DNA of 64,000 nt from positions 24,464 to 88,463 of the forward strand of contig CALQLF020000002.1 in assembly GCA_943331345.2 (NCBI GenBank). The letters run 5' to 3'. Positions within the stretch are counted from its first letter, which is position 1, and each line of letters begins with the position of its first letter. Source of the DNA: Candidatus Planktophila lacus (lineage in GTDB: Bacteria > Pseudomonadota > Gammaproteobacteria > Steroidobacterales > Steroidobacteraceae). The notes beneath the pieces are model-generated. The model was not told the DNA's origin and made no database searches. It was given only the letters and a program-made list of their open reading frames with translations. Below are positions 15,639 to 24,289 of this stretch, piece by piece. The position numbers and the translations under genes are program-made.

Positions 15639-16862
15639 TCAGAACATCCGCATGCGGGGGCCACGGCCGGCATCGCCGGAAATGCCCGTGACTACCAAGT
15701 CGCCCGCCTTGAGTGTGCCCGGCAGAATTTCCACGAACCGCTTGTCCGTGGCGGCGGTGCGTACCATCACCCGCTCCAATTCTTTGCCACGCAGCACGTA
15801 CAAGGGGCGCAAACGCCCTTCCTTGTCGCGCGCAGCGCCGTCCGGACGCTGACCATTCATGCCACCGCCCATGCGACGCTTGCCCGCGCCGTCCGCTTTA
15901 CCCTTGTCCGCAGCTTCACCCGGCTTGGTGGGGGGCTTGAACCGGAACGCCGCTGCGGGAACACGCAGCACCCCCTTGCGCTCGGAAAGCAGCACATTCA
16001 CGTAGGCCGTCATGCCTGGCAGCAGTTTGAAATCGGGGTTATCGACGCTGATGACCACGTCGTAATTCACGACGTTCTGCACGGTCTTGGGCTGCAGCCG
16101 CACTTCCCGAATGGCGCCTGTGAAGTTGCGATCGGGGTAGGCGTCCACAGTGAACTTGACCCCAAGCCCGGGAGCGAGGCGACCGATATCGGCCTCGGCA
16201 AAGCTGCCGTTGATCTGCATCTTCGACAAGTCTTGGGCGATCTTGAACAGCGTAGGCGTTTGGAAGCTGGCCGCTACGGTTTGGCCAATATCCACTTCCC
16301 GCGACACCACGACGCCGGACACTGGCGAACGAATGACCGTATAGCCGAGGTTGGTGCGTTCCCGATCGAGTTGCGCGGCCACGACGTCACGCTGGGCTGC
16401 AGCACTGGTGGCGAGTTGGCGCAGTTGCTCCACATCTTGCTGCGAGATGACGCCCTTGGCGAATACGGCCTCACCACGCTTCAAATTCCCAGCGGCAAGC
16501 TCGGCCTGCGCCGTGGCACTGCGTAAATTGGCCGTCAACTGCCTGACAGCCGCTGAATAGATACGGTCGTCCAACACCAGCAACACTTGGCCGGCCCGAA
16601 CCCGCTCGTTGAAGTCCGTCCGGAGCTGCCGCACCGTGCCAGAAACCTGCGTGCCCACGTTGACTAGCGTCACGGGGTTCAAGGTGCCATTGGCGGAAAC
16701 GGTTTCGGTCAGGTCGCCGAGGACCACCGCTTCCGTTTCATACGCCACCTCCTCCTTCTTGCCGCCTTGGCTGCATTTCCAGTAGCCGCCGGCGATAACC
16801 ACCACCGCCAAGGTCCAGCCCACCCAACGACGCCATGAACGCGCCACGCCATTGCTTGCCAA
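15639..16862 (-). CDS. MacA-like periplasmic adaptor (membrane fusion protein)
   Basis: A 407-residue adaptor anchored by one N-terminal helix (WVGWTLAVVVIAGGYW). A biotinyl-lipoyl-like half (TLNPVTLVNVGTQVSGTVRQL), a coiled-coil hairpin (about 95-165) and its mate VIRSPVSGVVVSREVDIGQTVAA follow, then beta-barrel parts. A Lys/Gly/Arg-rich insert (GEAADKGKADGAGKRRMGGGMNG) near residue 320 interrupts the C-terminal domain. The start is TTG at 16862 with a good Shine-Dalgarno (AAGGGGAA) overlapping the end of the MFS gene. It would bridge the inner-membrane permease to an outer-membrane TolC-like channel, which is not in the window. Confidence 0.9.
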   Translation of the reverse strand: MASNGVARSWRRWVGWTLAVVVIAGGYWKCSQGGKKEEVAYETEAVVLGDLTETVSANGTLNPVTLVNVGTQVSGTVRQLRTDFNERVRAGQVLLVLDDRIYSAAVRQLTANLRSATAQAELAAGNLKRGEAVFAKGVISQQDVEQLRQLATSAAAQRDVVAAQLDRERTNLGYTVIRSPVSGVVVSREVDIGQTVAASFQTPTLFKIAQDLSKMQINGSFAEADIGRLAPGLGVKFTVDAYPDRNFTGAIREVRLQPKTVQNVVNYDVVISVDNPDFKLLPGMTAYVNVLLSERKGVLRVPAAAFRFKPPTKPGEAADKGKADGAGKRRMGGGMNGQRPDGAARDKEGRLRPLYVLRGKELERVMVRTAATDKRFVEILPGTLKAGDLVVTGISGDAGRGPRMRMF

Positions 16863-16874
16863 GATCGTTCCCCT

Positions 16875-18146
16875 TCAACGTCCGCCGCGGGTTACATACC
16901 CGCGGCCCGTGGCATACGCCACTGCTGCCATTAAACCAGCCACTGCCGTGGCCACCATTGCCATGGGTGCAAGGCCCATCCCCGCCGTCGACAGCAGGCC
17001 GTGTAATTGTGCACCCAGCACATCGCCGCCGCGGTAAACCGCGGTATCGATGGCGTTCTTCGCCTTGTAGCGACTTTCGGCGTCCGCCACCCCGTAGAGC
17101 GAGTCTCGTGCGGGCTTGAACATACCGAATTCTACGGCGCGACGGGCGCAATTGGTTTGCGCCAACATCAGGAGGGACGGGGCGAATACCACGAACACGA
17201 ACGAAACAGTGCCGAGCAATGCACACAGCACCAAGGTTCCCGCGACCCCCAGACGACGCGACACCCGGCTGAACAAAAACGCAAGGACCAGTGCCGTGAG
17301 GTTGATGATGAAGTCCCAAGTCGAGAAGAACACGGTACGCGCCTCCGGCGTGGCGTACGTGGCTTTTACCATTCGCGCAATCTCGTTGTAGGCAATCATG
17401 CCTGCCACCGAAGACAGCAAGACCATCGCCGCAATACCCAGCAAAAAGGGAGTGCGCAGCAGCAGAGTCAGCCCCGCCAACAGGCCACCACCCACTGGCG
17501 CCTCCTCGCCCGTCGGGGTGCTGCCGCGGGTTTCATGTACCAGCCACAGAATGCAGCCCAGTACGCCGGACAAAATGACAGCCGATACCAAGGTCACCGC
17601 GGATAGCCCCAAGCGCTCGACGATGCCGGTCGTCAACATCGGGCCCGCCAGTCCACCGAGACTGCCACCGGCCGCAACAATGCCGAACAGGCGTCCGGAC
17701 TGCTCCCGGTTCCACGTGTCCGTCATGAAACTCCAGAACACCGACACCACGAACAAGTTGAAGATGGTGATCCAGATATAAAAGACCCGCCCGGCCCAGA
17801 GCAGCGCCGCCTGGTCCAGAAATATCCACGCGAAGACCAGCAAGTTCAGGGTGAAGAACGCGTAGCTCAGCGGTACCAACACCCGGCGTCGCAGGCGGGC
17901 TACCAAGGCACCAAACAAGGGCACCACGGCGAGCATGACACCGAAAACAATCAAAGCTAGATGCTGGATTTCGCCCTTGGGCAGACCGGCGGCGAGCGAG
18001 TCGCGGACAGGACGCACCATGTAGTACGCCGTCAGGAGCAGAAAGAAGGCGAGAAAACTCACCCACAGGCGTGCGCCCTCCCCGGGCGCTACGCCGAGCA
18101 AACTCGACAGGCGTTCGCGAAAACGCTGCCGAGCGCCGGATATCAC
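16875..18146 (-). CDS. MFS transporter, nucleotide-exchanger-like subgroup
   Basis: A 423-residue membrane protein with about 11-12 hydrophobic segments. The first carries LLTAYYMVRPVRDSLAAG, and later FSTWDFIINLTALVLAFLFSR and VEFGMFKPARDSLYGV. These are features of the bacterial MFS subgroup distantly related to ATP/ADP exchangers (Npt1/Npt2-like); substrate unknown. It begins with GTG at 18146, overlapping the ccmI stop by 4 bases (GTGA), and its end abuts the MacA-like gene. It is therefore the last member of the ccm transcription unit, or the link between that unit and the efflux genes. Confidence 0.82.
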   Translation of the reverse strand: MISGARQRFRERLSSLLGVAPGEGARLWVSFLAFFLLLTAYYMVRPVRDSLAAGLPKGEIQHLALIVFGVMLAVVPLFGALVARLRRRVLVPLSYAFFTLNLLVFAWIFLDQAALLWAGRVFYIWITIFNLFVVSVFWSFMTDTWNREQSGRLFGIVAAGGSLGGLAGPMLTTGIVERLGLSAVTLVSAVILSGVLGCILWLVHETRGSTPTGEEAPVGGGLLAGLTLLLRTPFLLGIAAMVLLSSVAGMIAYNEIARMVKATYATPEARTVFFSTWDFIINLTALVLAFLFSRVSRRLGVAGTLVLCALLGTVSFVFVVFAPSLLMLAQTNCARRAVEFGMFKPARDSLYGVADAESRYKAKNAIDTAVYRGGDVLGAQLHGLLSTAGMGLAPMAMVATAVAGLMAAVAYATGRGYVTRGGR

Positions 18147-19171
18147 GGCACCTTCCGGTCGATGACGATGCTGAGCTTGCCGGACTTACCGGGTTGCCAA
18201 GAAGCCTCGCCGAAGAGGTCACCGCTAGCCGCCACTGGCTGTCCGCTTAGAGACACACGCGCAATGATGGTCAGTTGCTGAGCACTGGACATGGTGCGTC
18301 CGGGCATCATCGCATCGGCGTCGGACAACTGAACCTCGAGCGGCAGTTCGTCGGCCATGTGGCGCTTCGCCGCGAACGGCGGGCCTGGCTGCGTCGGGTC
18401 TTTCGCTGCCAGAAACAGCGCCGCACCCGGCGGCACCTGCGCCTTCAGGCCCGGTGCTACGGTGACCGTCAGCTCCACTAGCGTTCGCGCCCCCTCCTCG
18501 GTCGCAGCCTGCGGCTCGGCACCGCCGGCCACGGCGTCTGCCGCAACACCGCCTAGCTGGGCGATGCTCTGTTCGAGCAACTGCGCCACTTCAGGCGGGG
18601 GGTTGAGAGCCAGCAGATGCTGCCAACGTTCGCGGGCCGCTGCGACATCGCCGCGACGGGCTGCCAGCAAGCCACCCAACCAGAGCGCCTTCGGCAGGTC
18701 CGGTTGTGCAGCCAAACCAGCCTCAATCAGCGGCGCAGCCTCGCCGTCCAAGGTGGCCGGGTTGGCATTGGTCATCGCCATCGCCAGTTCCAGGCCTACC
18801 AAAGGGTTCTGCCGCCCGGTCTGGTCGTATGCCTTGCGATAAGCCTCGGTCGCCTCGTTCCAGCGCCCAAAGCTGGCGTAGCCAGCACCGAGTTGCAGCA
18901 AGGCGTCCACGTTGCCCGGTGTGGCATCTGCTGCATCCTCAAGCGCCGCCAACTGCTCTTGAACTGAGGGGCCGGCCGCCGCGGCCGCATTCCAGTCCCA
19001 ATTGGTGGCACCGAGATAGGTGCCGAAGGCAAGCATGGGCACCAGTACCGCTGCCCCGACCACCGGTAGAACGGAACGGGCCTCGCTACTTTTTGTCCGC
19101 ACCAGAGGCCAGCAAAGCCAAGCGACGCCCGCTACAGCGAGCAGGAAAGCCAGGAAGATGAACTTGATCAT
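18143..19171 (-). CDS. ccmI: Cytochrome c biogenesis protein CcmI
   Basis: A 342-residue inner-membrane protein: two N-terminal hydrophobic helices (IKFIFLAFLLAVAGVAWLCW and VLPVVGAAVLVPMLAFGTYL), then TPR-like repeats (about residues 75-200, for example NVDALLQLGAGYASFGRWNEATEAYRKAY). The periplasmic C-terminal domain has PPGAALFLAAKDPTQPGPPFAAKR. CcmI holds apocytochrome c, recognising its C-terminal helix, and feeds it to CcmF/CcmH for heme attachment. ATGA overlaps link it to ccmH upstream; GTGA links it to the MFS gene downstream. Confidence 0.92.
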   Translation of the reverse strand: MIKFIFLAFLLAVAGVAWLCWPLVRTKSSEARSVLPVVGAAVLVPMLAFGTYLGATNWDWNAAAAAGPSVQEQLAALEDAADATPGNVDALLQLGAGYASFGRWNEATEAYRKAYDQTGRQNPLVGLELAMAMTNANPATLDGEAAPLIEAGLAAQPDLPKALWLGGLLAARRGDVAAARERWQHLLALNPPPEVAQLLEQSIAQLGGVAADAVAGGAEPQAATEEGARTLVELTVTVAPGLKAQVPPGAALFLAAKDPTQPGPPFAAKRHMADELPLEVQLSDADAMMPGRTMSSAQQLTIIARVSLSGQPVAASGDLFGEASWQPGKSGKLSIVIDRKVP

Positions 19172-19668
19172 GCTTTGCCATCCGTCGGCCGGCTAGCCGG
19201 CTCGTCATTCGCCAGCGAGTCGTCGGGGTCCGGGGCTGCCGTCGCCATCGACCGGGAACGCCGCACCACAATGCGACCTACCAACACCAAGCCCCCCAAC
19301 AGCAAAACAGCCGGGGCAGCCCAGAGCACCAGCGAACGCGGCTTGTAGAGCACGAAGTCCCCGTAGCGGTCCGTCATGAAGTTGCGGATTTCAGCATCGG
19401 TTTTGCCGGCTTCCAGCATGCCGCGTACTTCACGCCGCAAGTCCTTGGCAAGGTCAGCGTCGGAATCGGCGATGGTCTGGTTCTGGCAGACCAAGCAACG
19501 GAGTTCTCGATTGATGGACTCATAGCGGGTGCGCAGCACCGGGTCCGTCAAGGTATCTTCGGCGTCCACCGCCAGACTGGAAGCAGACGCGAATAGCAGG
19601 GCTGCACCGAGCAAGACGGCACTCCAGGGTTGCCAACGCGTGGCCGTACTGCGTATTGGAGTGTTCAT
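19168..19668 (-). CDS. ccmH: Cytochrome c biogenesis thioreductase CcmH (CcmL)
   Basis: A 166-residue protein with a signal peptide, the redox motif LRCLVCQNQ (Cys58, Cys61), a three-helix bundle region DLAKDLRREVRGMLEAGKT, and FMTDRYGDFVLYKP before a single C-terminal membrane helix. CcmH reduces the disulfide in the apocytochrome CXXCH before heme ligation. The ATG at 19668 overlaps the ccmG stop by 4 bases, so a longer start at 19719 is unlikely. Confidence 0.95.
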   Translation of the reverse strand: MNTPIRSTATRWQPWSAVLLGAALLFASASSLAVDAEDTLTDPVLRTRYESINRELRCLVCQNQTIADSDADLAKDLRREVRGMLEAGKTDAEIRNFMTDRYGDFVLYKPRSLVLWAAPAVLLLGGLVLVGRIVVRRSRSMATAAPDPDDSLANDEPASRPTDGKA

Positions 19669-20231
19669 GGCTGGCCTCCCTTGGCGGCAAGTAACTTGGG
19701 CTTCAGTTTGGTCTCCCAAGCCTCCATGGTCAGCGGGCCGATGAACTTCGCCAGCACCCGGCCATCCGCACCAATCAGGAAGGTTTCGGGTGCGCCATAG
19801 ACACCGAAGTCGATAGCGGTGCGCCCGACCGGGTCAAACGCCACGGCGTGATAGGGATTACCTAAGCTGGCCAGCCAGTTACGAGCATCGCCGGCGTCGT
19901 CTTTCCAGTCCAACCCAACAATAGGTACCCCGATGACGGGCGCCATCTCCATGAGGGCCGGATGTTCATCGCGACAGGCCGGGCACCAAGTGCCCCACAC
20001 ATTCAAGAGCCACGGTTTGCCGAGCATGGAGGCGGAAGTGAAACGCGCCTCGTCCCCTGCGATGGTGGGCAGGTCGATCGCGGGCGCCATCTTCCCAATG
20101 AGTGGCGAGGGAATATCGCTTACAACCAAGTCACCACTGCCAATACGTGCGAGGGCGAACATGAACACGCCGAACAGCGCCAGCACTGCAACGGCAGGCC
20201 ACAGATACCGGTTGAGCAATTTGCCGTTCAT
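19665..20231 (-). CDS. ccmG: Thiol:disulfide interchange protein CcmG/DsbE
   Basis: A 188-residue membrane-anchored thioredoxin. The N-terminal helix is YLWPAVAVLALFGVFMFAL; the active site GTWCPACRDEHP has Cys83 and Cys86; GAPETFLIGADG carries the cis-Pro loop. It keeps CcmH or apocytochrome c reduced using electrons from DsbD/CcdA. Its start is 3 bases after the ccmF stop, the only junction in the ccm run without an overlap. Confidence 0.95.
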   Translation of the reverse strand: MNGKLLNRYLWPAVAVLALFGVFMFALARIGSGDLVVSDIPSPLIGKMAPAIDLPTIAGDEARFTSASMLGKPWLLNVWGTWCPACRDEHPALMEMAPVIGVPIVGLDWKDDAGDARNWLASLGNPYHAVAFDPVGRTAIDFGVYGAPETFLIGADGRVLAKFIGPLTMEAWETKLKPKLLAAKGGQP

Positions 20232-20234
20232 GCT

Positions 20235-22187
20235 TTAGCCCTCTGCATGAGCGGAATTGCTTGCCACGGCCACTTCTTCCGGACGACGCCGGCGATAGCG
20301 ACGGTCCGCAGTGGCCAACAAGCCGCCCAGTGCCATGACCAGCGCCCCCAGCCAGATATAGCGAATGAGCGGCTTGTACTGCACGCGTACACTCCAGCGC
20401 CCACCACCGAGGTCCTCGCCAAGCGCGGCAAACAGGTCGCGGCCCGGCCCCACGGCAATGCCCGCTTCGGTCATCGGATTGGTCCGCACCCAGTAACTGC
20501 GCTTCTGCGGGTGCAGAGTAGCCACCAGGTCGCCGTCATGGCGCACTGTCACTTCGCCTTCAGTGGCGTTGTAGTTGGGCCCTTGCACTGGCTTCAGGCT
20601 TTCCAGCTTGAAAACGTAGCCTGCCACTTCGGTGGTATCGCCGACACCGAGCGCGATGTCGCGCTCGATCTTCGAGGACTCCACGCCGGTGACGCCAATG
20701 GTAAACATGCCAACGCCGATGTGAGCAATGGTCATGCCCAGCACGGCTGCCGGCAGCGAATGCCCGCCGCGCCAACGCTGCCACGGCTCGTAAAGCGAAG
20801 CACCGATGACAAACACGCCCGCCATGAAGCCGACGGCTGCCAGCAGCGTGTAGTGCGATAACCAGACCATGAAGCCCAAGGCCAAGACGGCAGCAACAGC
20901 GGCCAGCACTCCGAACACGACCGGCTTCGGTGCCAACCGCGAATGCTTCCACGTGGAATGCATGCCAACCCCAATGGCCACCACCAACGGCACACCTGGC
21001 ACCAGAAAGATGGCATTGAAATAGGGCGGGCCCACACTGATTTTGCCGAGCGAGAAGGCATCCATGAACAGCGGCCACAGCGTGCCAAGCAAGATGAGCG
21101 CTGCCGACACCACCAGCAATACGTTATTCAGCAGCAGGAAGGCCTCGCGCGAGAACAAGCCAAAGCCAGCGGACGACTTCAGCAGTGGCGCCCGCCAAGC
21201 AAAGAGCAGCAGCGAACCGATAATGAAAAACGTCAGCAACCCCAGAATGAAGATGCCACGCGCCGGGTCGGAGGCGAAGGAATGCACCGACACCAGCACG
21301 CCTGAACGCACCAGGAATGTACCCAGCAGGCTTAGCGAGAAAGCAAAGATGGACAGCAGCAACGTCCAACTCTTGAACAAACCGCGCTTTTCCGTCACCG
21401 CAAGCGAATGGATGAGCGCTGTGGACATTAACCACGGCATGAACGAGGCGTTTTCCACCGGGTCCCAGAACCACCAGCCACCCCAGCCGAGTTCGTAGTA
21501 GGCCCACCAACTGCCGAGCGCAATGCCCACCGTTAGGAACAACCAAGCCACCGTGGTCCAAGGCCGCGTCCAACGCGCCCACGTGGCATCGAGACGGCCT
21601 TCAAACATGGCCGCGCAAGCGAAGGCGAACGCTACCGCGGTGCCCACATAGCCCGTGTAGAGCATAGGAGGGTGCACAGCCAGTGCAACGTCCTGCAGGA
21701 GAGGGTTCAAGTCAGCGCCATCGGCCGCCGCAGGAATGAGCCGCAAGAACGGGTTAGAAGTCCCTAGCGTGAAGGACAGAAAGCCAACGCTGACCAACCC
21801 GAGAATACCGACGACACGTGCACGGAAGGTTTCCGGCAGGCTCTTCGAAAACAGCGAAACGGCAACGGACCAGAGCGACAGAATGAAGATCCACAGTAGC
21901 AGTGAACCTTCATGCGCACCCCAGAGGGCGGAGAACTTGAACAGCGCCGGCAGCGCCGAATTCGAATTGTTAGCGACGTACGCCACCGAGAAGTCGTTCG
22001 TCATGAACGCACGGCTGAGCATGGCAAAAGCAGCAGCGACAAATACCGCTTGCCCCACCACTGCAGAATGCGCCGCATCCATCCAGCGCGAGCGGCGTTT
22101 CCAACCGCCCATCAGTCCGAAGAAGGTTTGTGCCAAGGCAAGCGCCAATGCCAGGGCGAGCGCGAAGTGACCAAGTTCTGGTGTCAT
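20235..22187 (-). CDS. ccmF: Cytochrome c heme lyase CcmF
   Basis: A 650-residue polytopic membrane protein with about 15 hydrophobic segments. It has the tryptophan-rich WWD motif GWGGWWFWDPVENASFMPWL near residue 235 and conserved FSVAYVANNSN and ALWGAHEGSLLLW segments with heme-ligand histidines. CcmF receives heme from holo-CcmE and attaches it to apocytochrome c. Length is typical for the family. ATGA overlap with ccmE. Confidence 0.96.
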   Translation of the reverse strand: MTPELGHFALALALALALAQTFFGLMGGWKRRSRWMDAAHSAVVGQAVFVAAAFAMLSRAFMTNDFSVAYVANNSNSALPALFKFSALWGAHEGSLLLWIFILSLWSVAVSLFSKSLPETFRARVVGILGLVSVGFLSFTLGTSNPFLRLIPAAADGADLNPLLQDVALAVHPPMLYTGYVGTAVAFAFACAAMFEGRLDATWARWTRPWTTVAWLFLTVGIALGSWWAYYELGWGGWWFWDPVENASFMPWLMSTALIHSLAVTEKRGLFKSWTLLLSIFAFSLSLLGTFLVRSGVLVSVHSFASDPARGIFILGLLTFFIIGSLLLFAWRAPLLKSSAGFGLFSREAFLLLNNVLLVVSAALILLGTLWPLFMDAFSLGKISVGPPYFNAIFLVPGVPLVVAIGVGMHSTWKHSRLAPKPVVFGVLAAVAAVLALGFMVWLSHYTLLAAVGFMAGVFVIGASLYEPWQRWRGGHSLPAAVLGMTIAHIGVGMFTIGVTGVESSKIERDIALGVGDTTEVAGYVFKLESLKPVQGPNYNATEGEVTVRHDGDLVATLHPQKRSYWVRTNPMTEAGIAVGPGRDLFAALGEDLGGGRWSVRVQYKPLIRYIWLGALVMALGGLLATADRRYRRRRPEEVAVASNSAHAEG

Positions 22188-22657
22188 GACTTGCTTGCTC
22201 CGACCGCAGCAACTTCGGTGCCGGGCGTGTGGGTCTTCTTCAGGGAGTCGCGGACTTCCGGCGGCATATATTTTTCATCATGCTTCGCCAGTACTTCGTC
22301 AGCCACGAACACGCCTTGGTTGTCTAGCTTGCCGTGGGCAATGATGCCCTGCCCTTCACGGAAGAGGTCCGGCAAAACCCCGGAATAACTGATCTTCACG
22401 GTGTTCTCGAAATCCGTGACTTCGAAGTTGACCGTGAGGCTGCCGGTTTCGCGGTGGACACTGCCGTTCGGCACCATGCCACCCACGCGGAAGCGCTTGC
22501 CGACTGGCACCTTGCCTGCGGCGACTTCCGAAGGGTTGTAGAAATACTGCAGGTTGTCGCGGAATGCCAAGGTGGCGATGCCTGCCGCGAGGGCAACACC
22601 GAGCAGCACCGACCCAAATAGCACCAAGCGCTTGCGGCGCGGGGTCATTGCCATCAT
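22184..22657 (-). CDS. ccmE: Heme chaperone CcmE
   Basis: A 157-residue protein with an N-terminal anchor (LVLFGSVLLGVALAAGIATLAF) and an OB-fold periplasmic domain. The covalent heme-binding histidine is His126 in LAKHDEKYMPPEV, with the downstream tyrosine at 130. The ATG at 22657 was selected because it forms an ATGA overlap with the ccmD stop; it begins MMAMTPRRKR, and ATGs at 22654 or 22648 are only slightly shorter. Confidence 0.95.
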   Translation of the reverse strand: MMAMTPRRKRLVLFGSVLLGVALAAGIATLAFRDNLQYFYNPSEVAAGKVPVGKRFRVGGMVPNGSVHRETGSLTVNFEVTDFENTVKISYSGVLPDLFREGQGIIAHGKLDNQGVFVADEVLAKHDEKYMPPEVRDSLKKTHTPGTEVAAVGASKS

Positions 22658-22839
22658 GCCTCTCCGTATCCGTCGATGGCCAAGCGGCGCAAGGCGCGCT
22701 GCAGGGCCGCGGCGTGCCGGCGGCGCGCCATCATCATATTGACCACCAAGGTTCCGATGGCCAACCCAATGCTCGGCCAGACATAGGCGGCATAGCCGCC
22801 CATCGCCAACCACTCACCCAAAGACGCCCACTGGTTCAT
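22654..22839 (-). CDS. ccmD: Heme exporter accessory protein CcmD
   Basis: A 61-residue protein with one membrane helix (YAAYVWPSIGLAIGTLVVNMMMA) followed by a basic cytoplasmic tail (RRRHAAALQRALRR). CcmD is required to release holo-CcmE from the CcmABC complex. Its position between ccmC and ccmE with 4-base overlaps on both sides makes the call secure despite its small size. Confidence 0.9.
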   Translation of the reverse strand: MNQWASLGEWLAMGGYAAYVWPSIGLAIGTLVVNMMMARRRHAAALQRALRRLAIDGYGEA

Positions 22840-23591
22840 CGCGCACCATCCCGAATCTGTTCCTGCAACCAACGCGCGTTACGCTCGCGTTCAAGGATCT
22901 CAGCTCGCAGGCGCGTGCACAGCACCCAAAGCTGGAACAGCGTGAAACCCAGAAACATGACGAGCAAAGGCACCAGCATCTCGGAAGGCATGGAAGGGCG
23001 GTCGGCCTTCATGACCGTGGCCCCTTGGTGCAGCGAGTTCCACCAGTACACCGAGTAGTGAATGATGGGCACGTTCACCACGCCAACGATGGCGAGCACC
23101 GCGCTGGAACGGTCCGCGCGCTGTAGGTCGTCGTGGGCACTGCGCAGGGCCATGTAGCCCAAGTAGAGAAACAGCAGAATGAGTTGCGACGTCAGGCGTG
23201 CATCCCATTCCCACCATGTGCCCCACATAGGCCGGCCCCACAGAGAACCCGTGGCGAGGCAAACGAAGGCGAACGAGGCACCCACCGGCGCAATGGCGGC
23301 GGCTGCCGCATGCGCAATCTTCATGCGCCACACCAAACCCACGAACGCGGCAACCGCCATGGTGGTGTAGCAACTGAGTGAGAGCCACGCCGCAGGCGCG
23401 TGCACGTAGATGATGCGGAACGCGTCTTTCTGTTGGTAGTCCGGCGGCGCCAGCACCAAGCCGCCAAACAGACCGTAGACGATGCACAGCAACGCACCCC
23501 AACCGAACCACGGCGCGAAGCGCCCGGCGATACGGTACACATGGGGCGGCGAGCCGAGCTTATGGAACCAAGTCCAAGTAGCCACATTCAC
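22836..23591 (-). CDS. ccmC: Heme exporter/heme-handling protein CcmC
   Basis: A 251-residue protein with six membrane helices and the WWD motif GTWWEWDARLTSQ (Trp126-Asp130). His64 in YVHAPAAWLS and the His in IIHYSVYWW are the expected axial heme ligands. CcmC loads heme onto CcmE. I place the start at a GTG at 23591 because it makes a GTGA overlap with the ccmB stop, consistent with the rest of the operon; a second in-frame GTG lies 6 bases further in. Confidence 0.93.
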   Translation of the reverse strand: MNVATWTWFHKLGSPPHVYRIAGRFAPWFGWGALLCIVYGLFGGLVLAPPDYQQKDAFRIIYVHAPAAWLSLSCYTTMAVAAFVGLVWRMKIAHAAAAAIAPVGASFAFVCLATGSLWGRPMWGTWWEWDARLTSQLILLFLYLGYMALRSAHDDLQRADRSSAVLAIVGVVNVPIIHYSVYWWNSLHQGATVMKADRPSMPSEMLVPLLVMFLGFTLFQLWVLCTRLRAEILERERNARWLQEQIRDGAR

Positions 23592-24289
23592 TCCAGGCTG
23601 ATACGCACGGCCGAGGCGGCAGCCCAAGGCGTGAGGCTCAGCGTCAAGATGGTCAAAGCCGAAAGCAACAACACGGGCCCGCGGGTCGGTTCGCCCAAGA
23701 TGGCGAGGTCGACACCCCGTGCCCCGAAAATCAGGATGGGCATGGCCAGCGGCAGCACCAGCAGCGACAGCAGCACGCTAGCGCGGCGGCTCCCCAGCGT
23801 CAGTGCCGCCCCGGCGGCCCCCAAGCCGCTAAGACACAAAGTGCCGAGGCCGAGCACCAGCATGGTGGTACCAAAAGCGCTGGCAGGCACCGCCAAAGAG
23901 GCGCCCACCAAAGGTGCGGCAGCCACCAACGGCAAGCCCGAAACCGTCCAATGCGCCAAGATGCGCGCGAGCACCTGAACCGCCAACGGTTGCCCCGAGA
24001 TGACCCACTGCTCCAGCGTGCCGTCTTCGAGGTCCGCGCGAAACAGACTCTCCAAAGCCAGCAGCGAGGATAGCAGCGCCCCCACCCACAAAATGCCCGG
24101 CGAGATGTCCCTGAGCTGCGACAACTGCGGGCTGAGGCTTAGGGGGAACAAGGTGGTGACAATAAGAAAAAACACCACGGGTTGGAGCATCTGGCCCGGG
24201 CGACGGAACGCCAAAACCACGTCTCGACGAAAGGTAGCCGCGCCCGCAGCCAGCATCCCGGTCGGCACCGCTCGCTCCCCCGCGTTCAT
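23588..24289 (-). CDS. ccmB: Heme exporter permease CcmB
   Basis: A 233-residue membrane protein with six hydrophobic segments. FRADLEDGTLEQWVISGQPL is the conserved region between helices 2 and 3, and the N-terminal FRRDVVLAFRRPGQMLQPVVFF is typical. It pairs with the CcmA ATPase in the CcmABCD complex that releases heme-loaded CcmE. ATGA overlap with ccmA upstream. Confidence 0.94.
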   Translation of the reverse strand: MNAGERAVPTGMLAAGAATFRRDVVLAFRRPGQMLQPVVFFLIVTTLFPLSLSPQLSQLRDISPGILWVGALLSSLLALESLFRADLEDGTLEQWVISGQPLAVQVLARILAHWTVSGLPLVAAAPLVGASLAVPASAFGTTMLVLGLGTLCLSGLGAAGAALTLGSRRASVLLSLLVLPLAMPILIFGARGVDLAILGEPTRGPVLLLSALTILTLSLTPWAAASAVRISLE

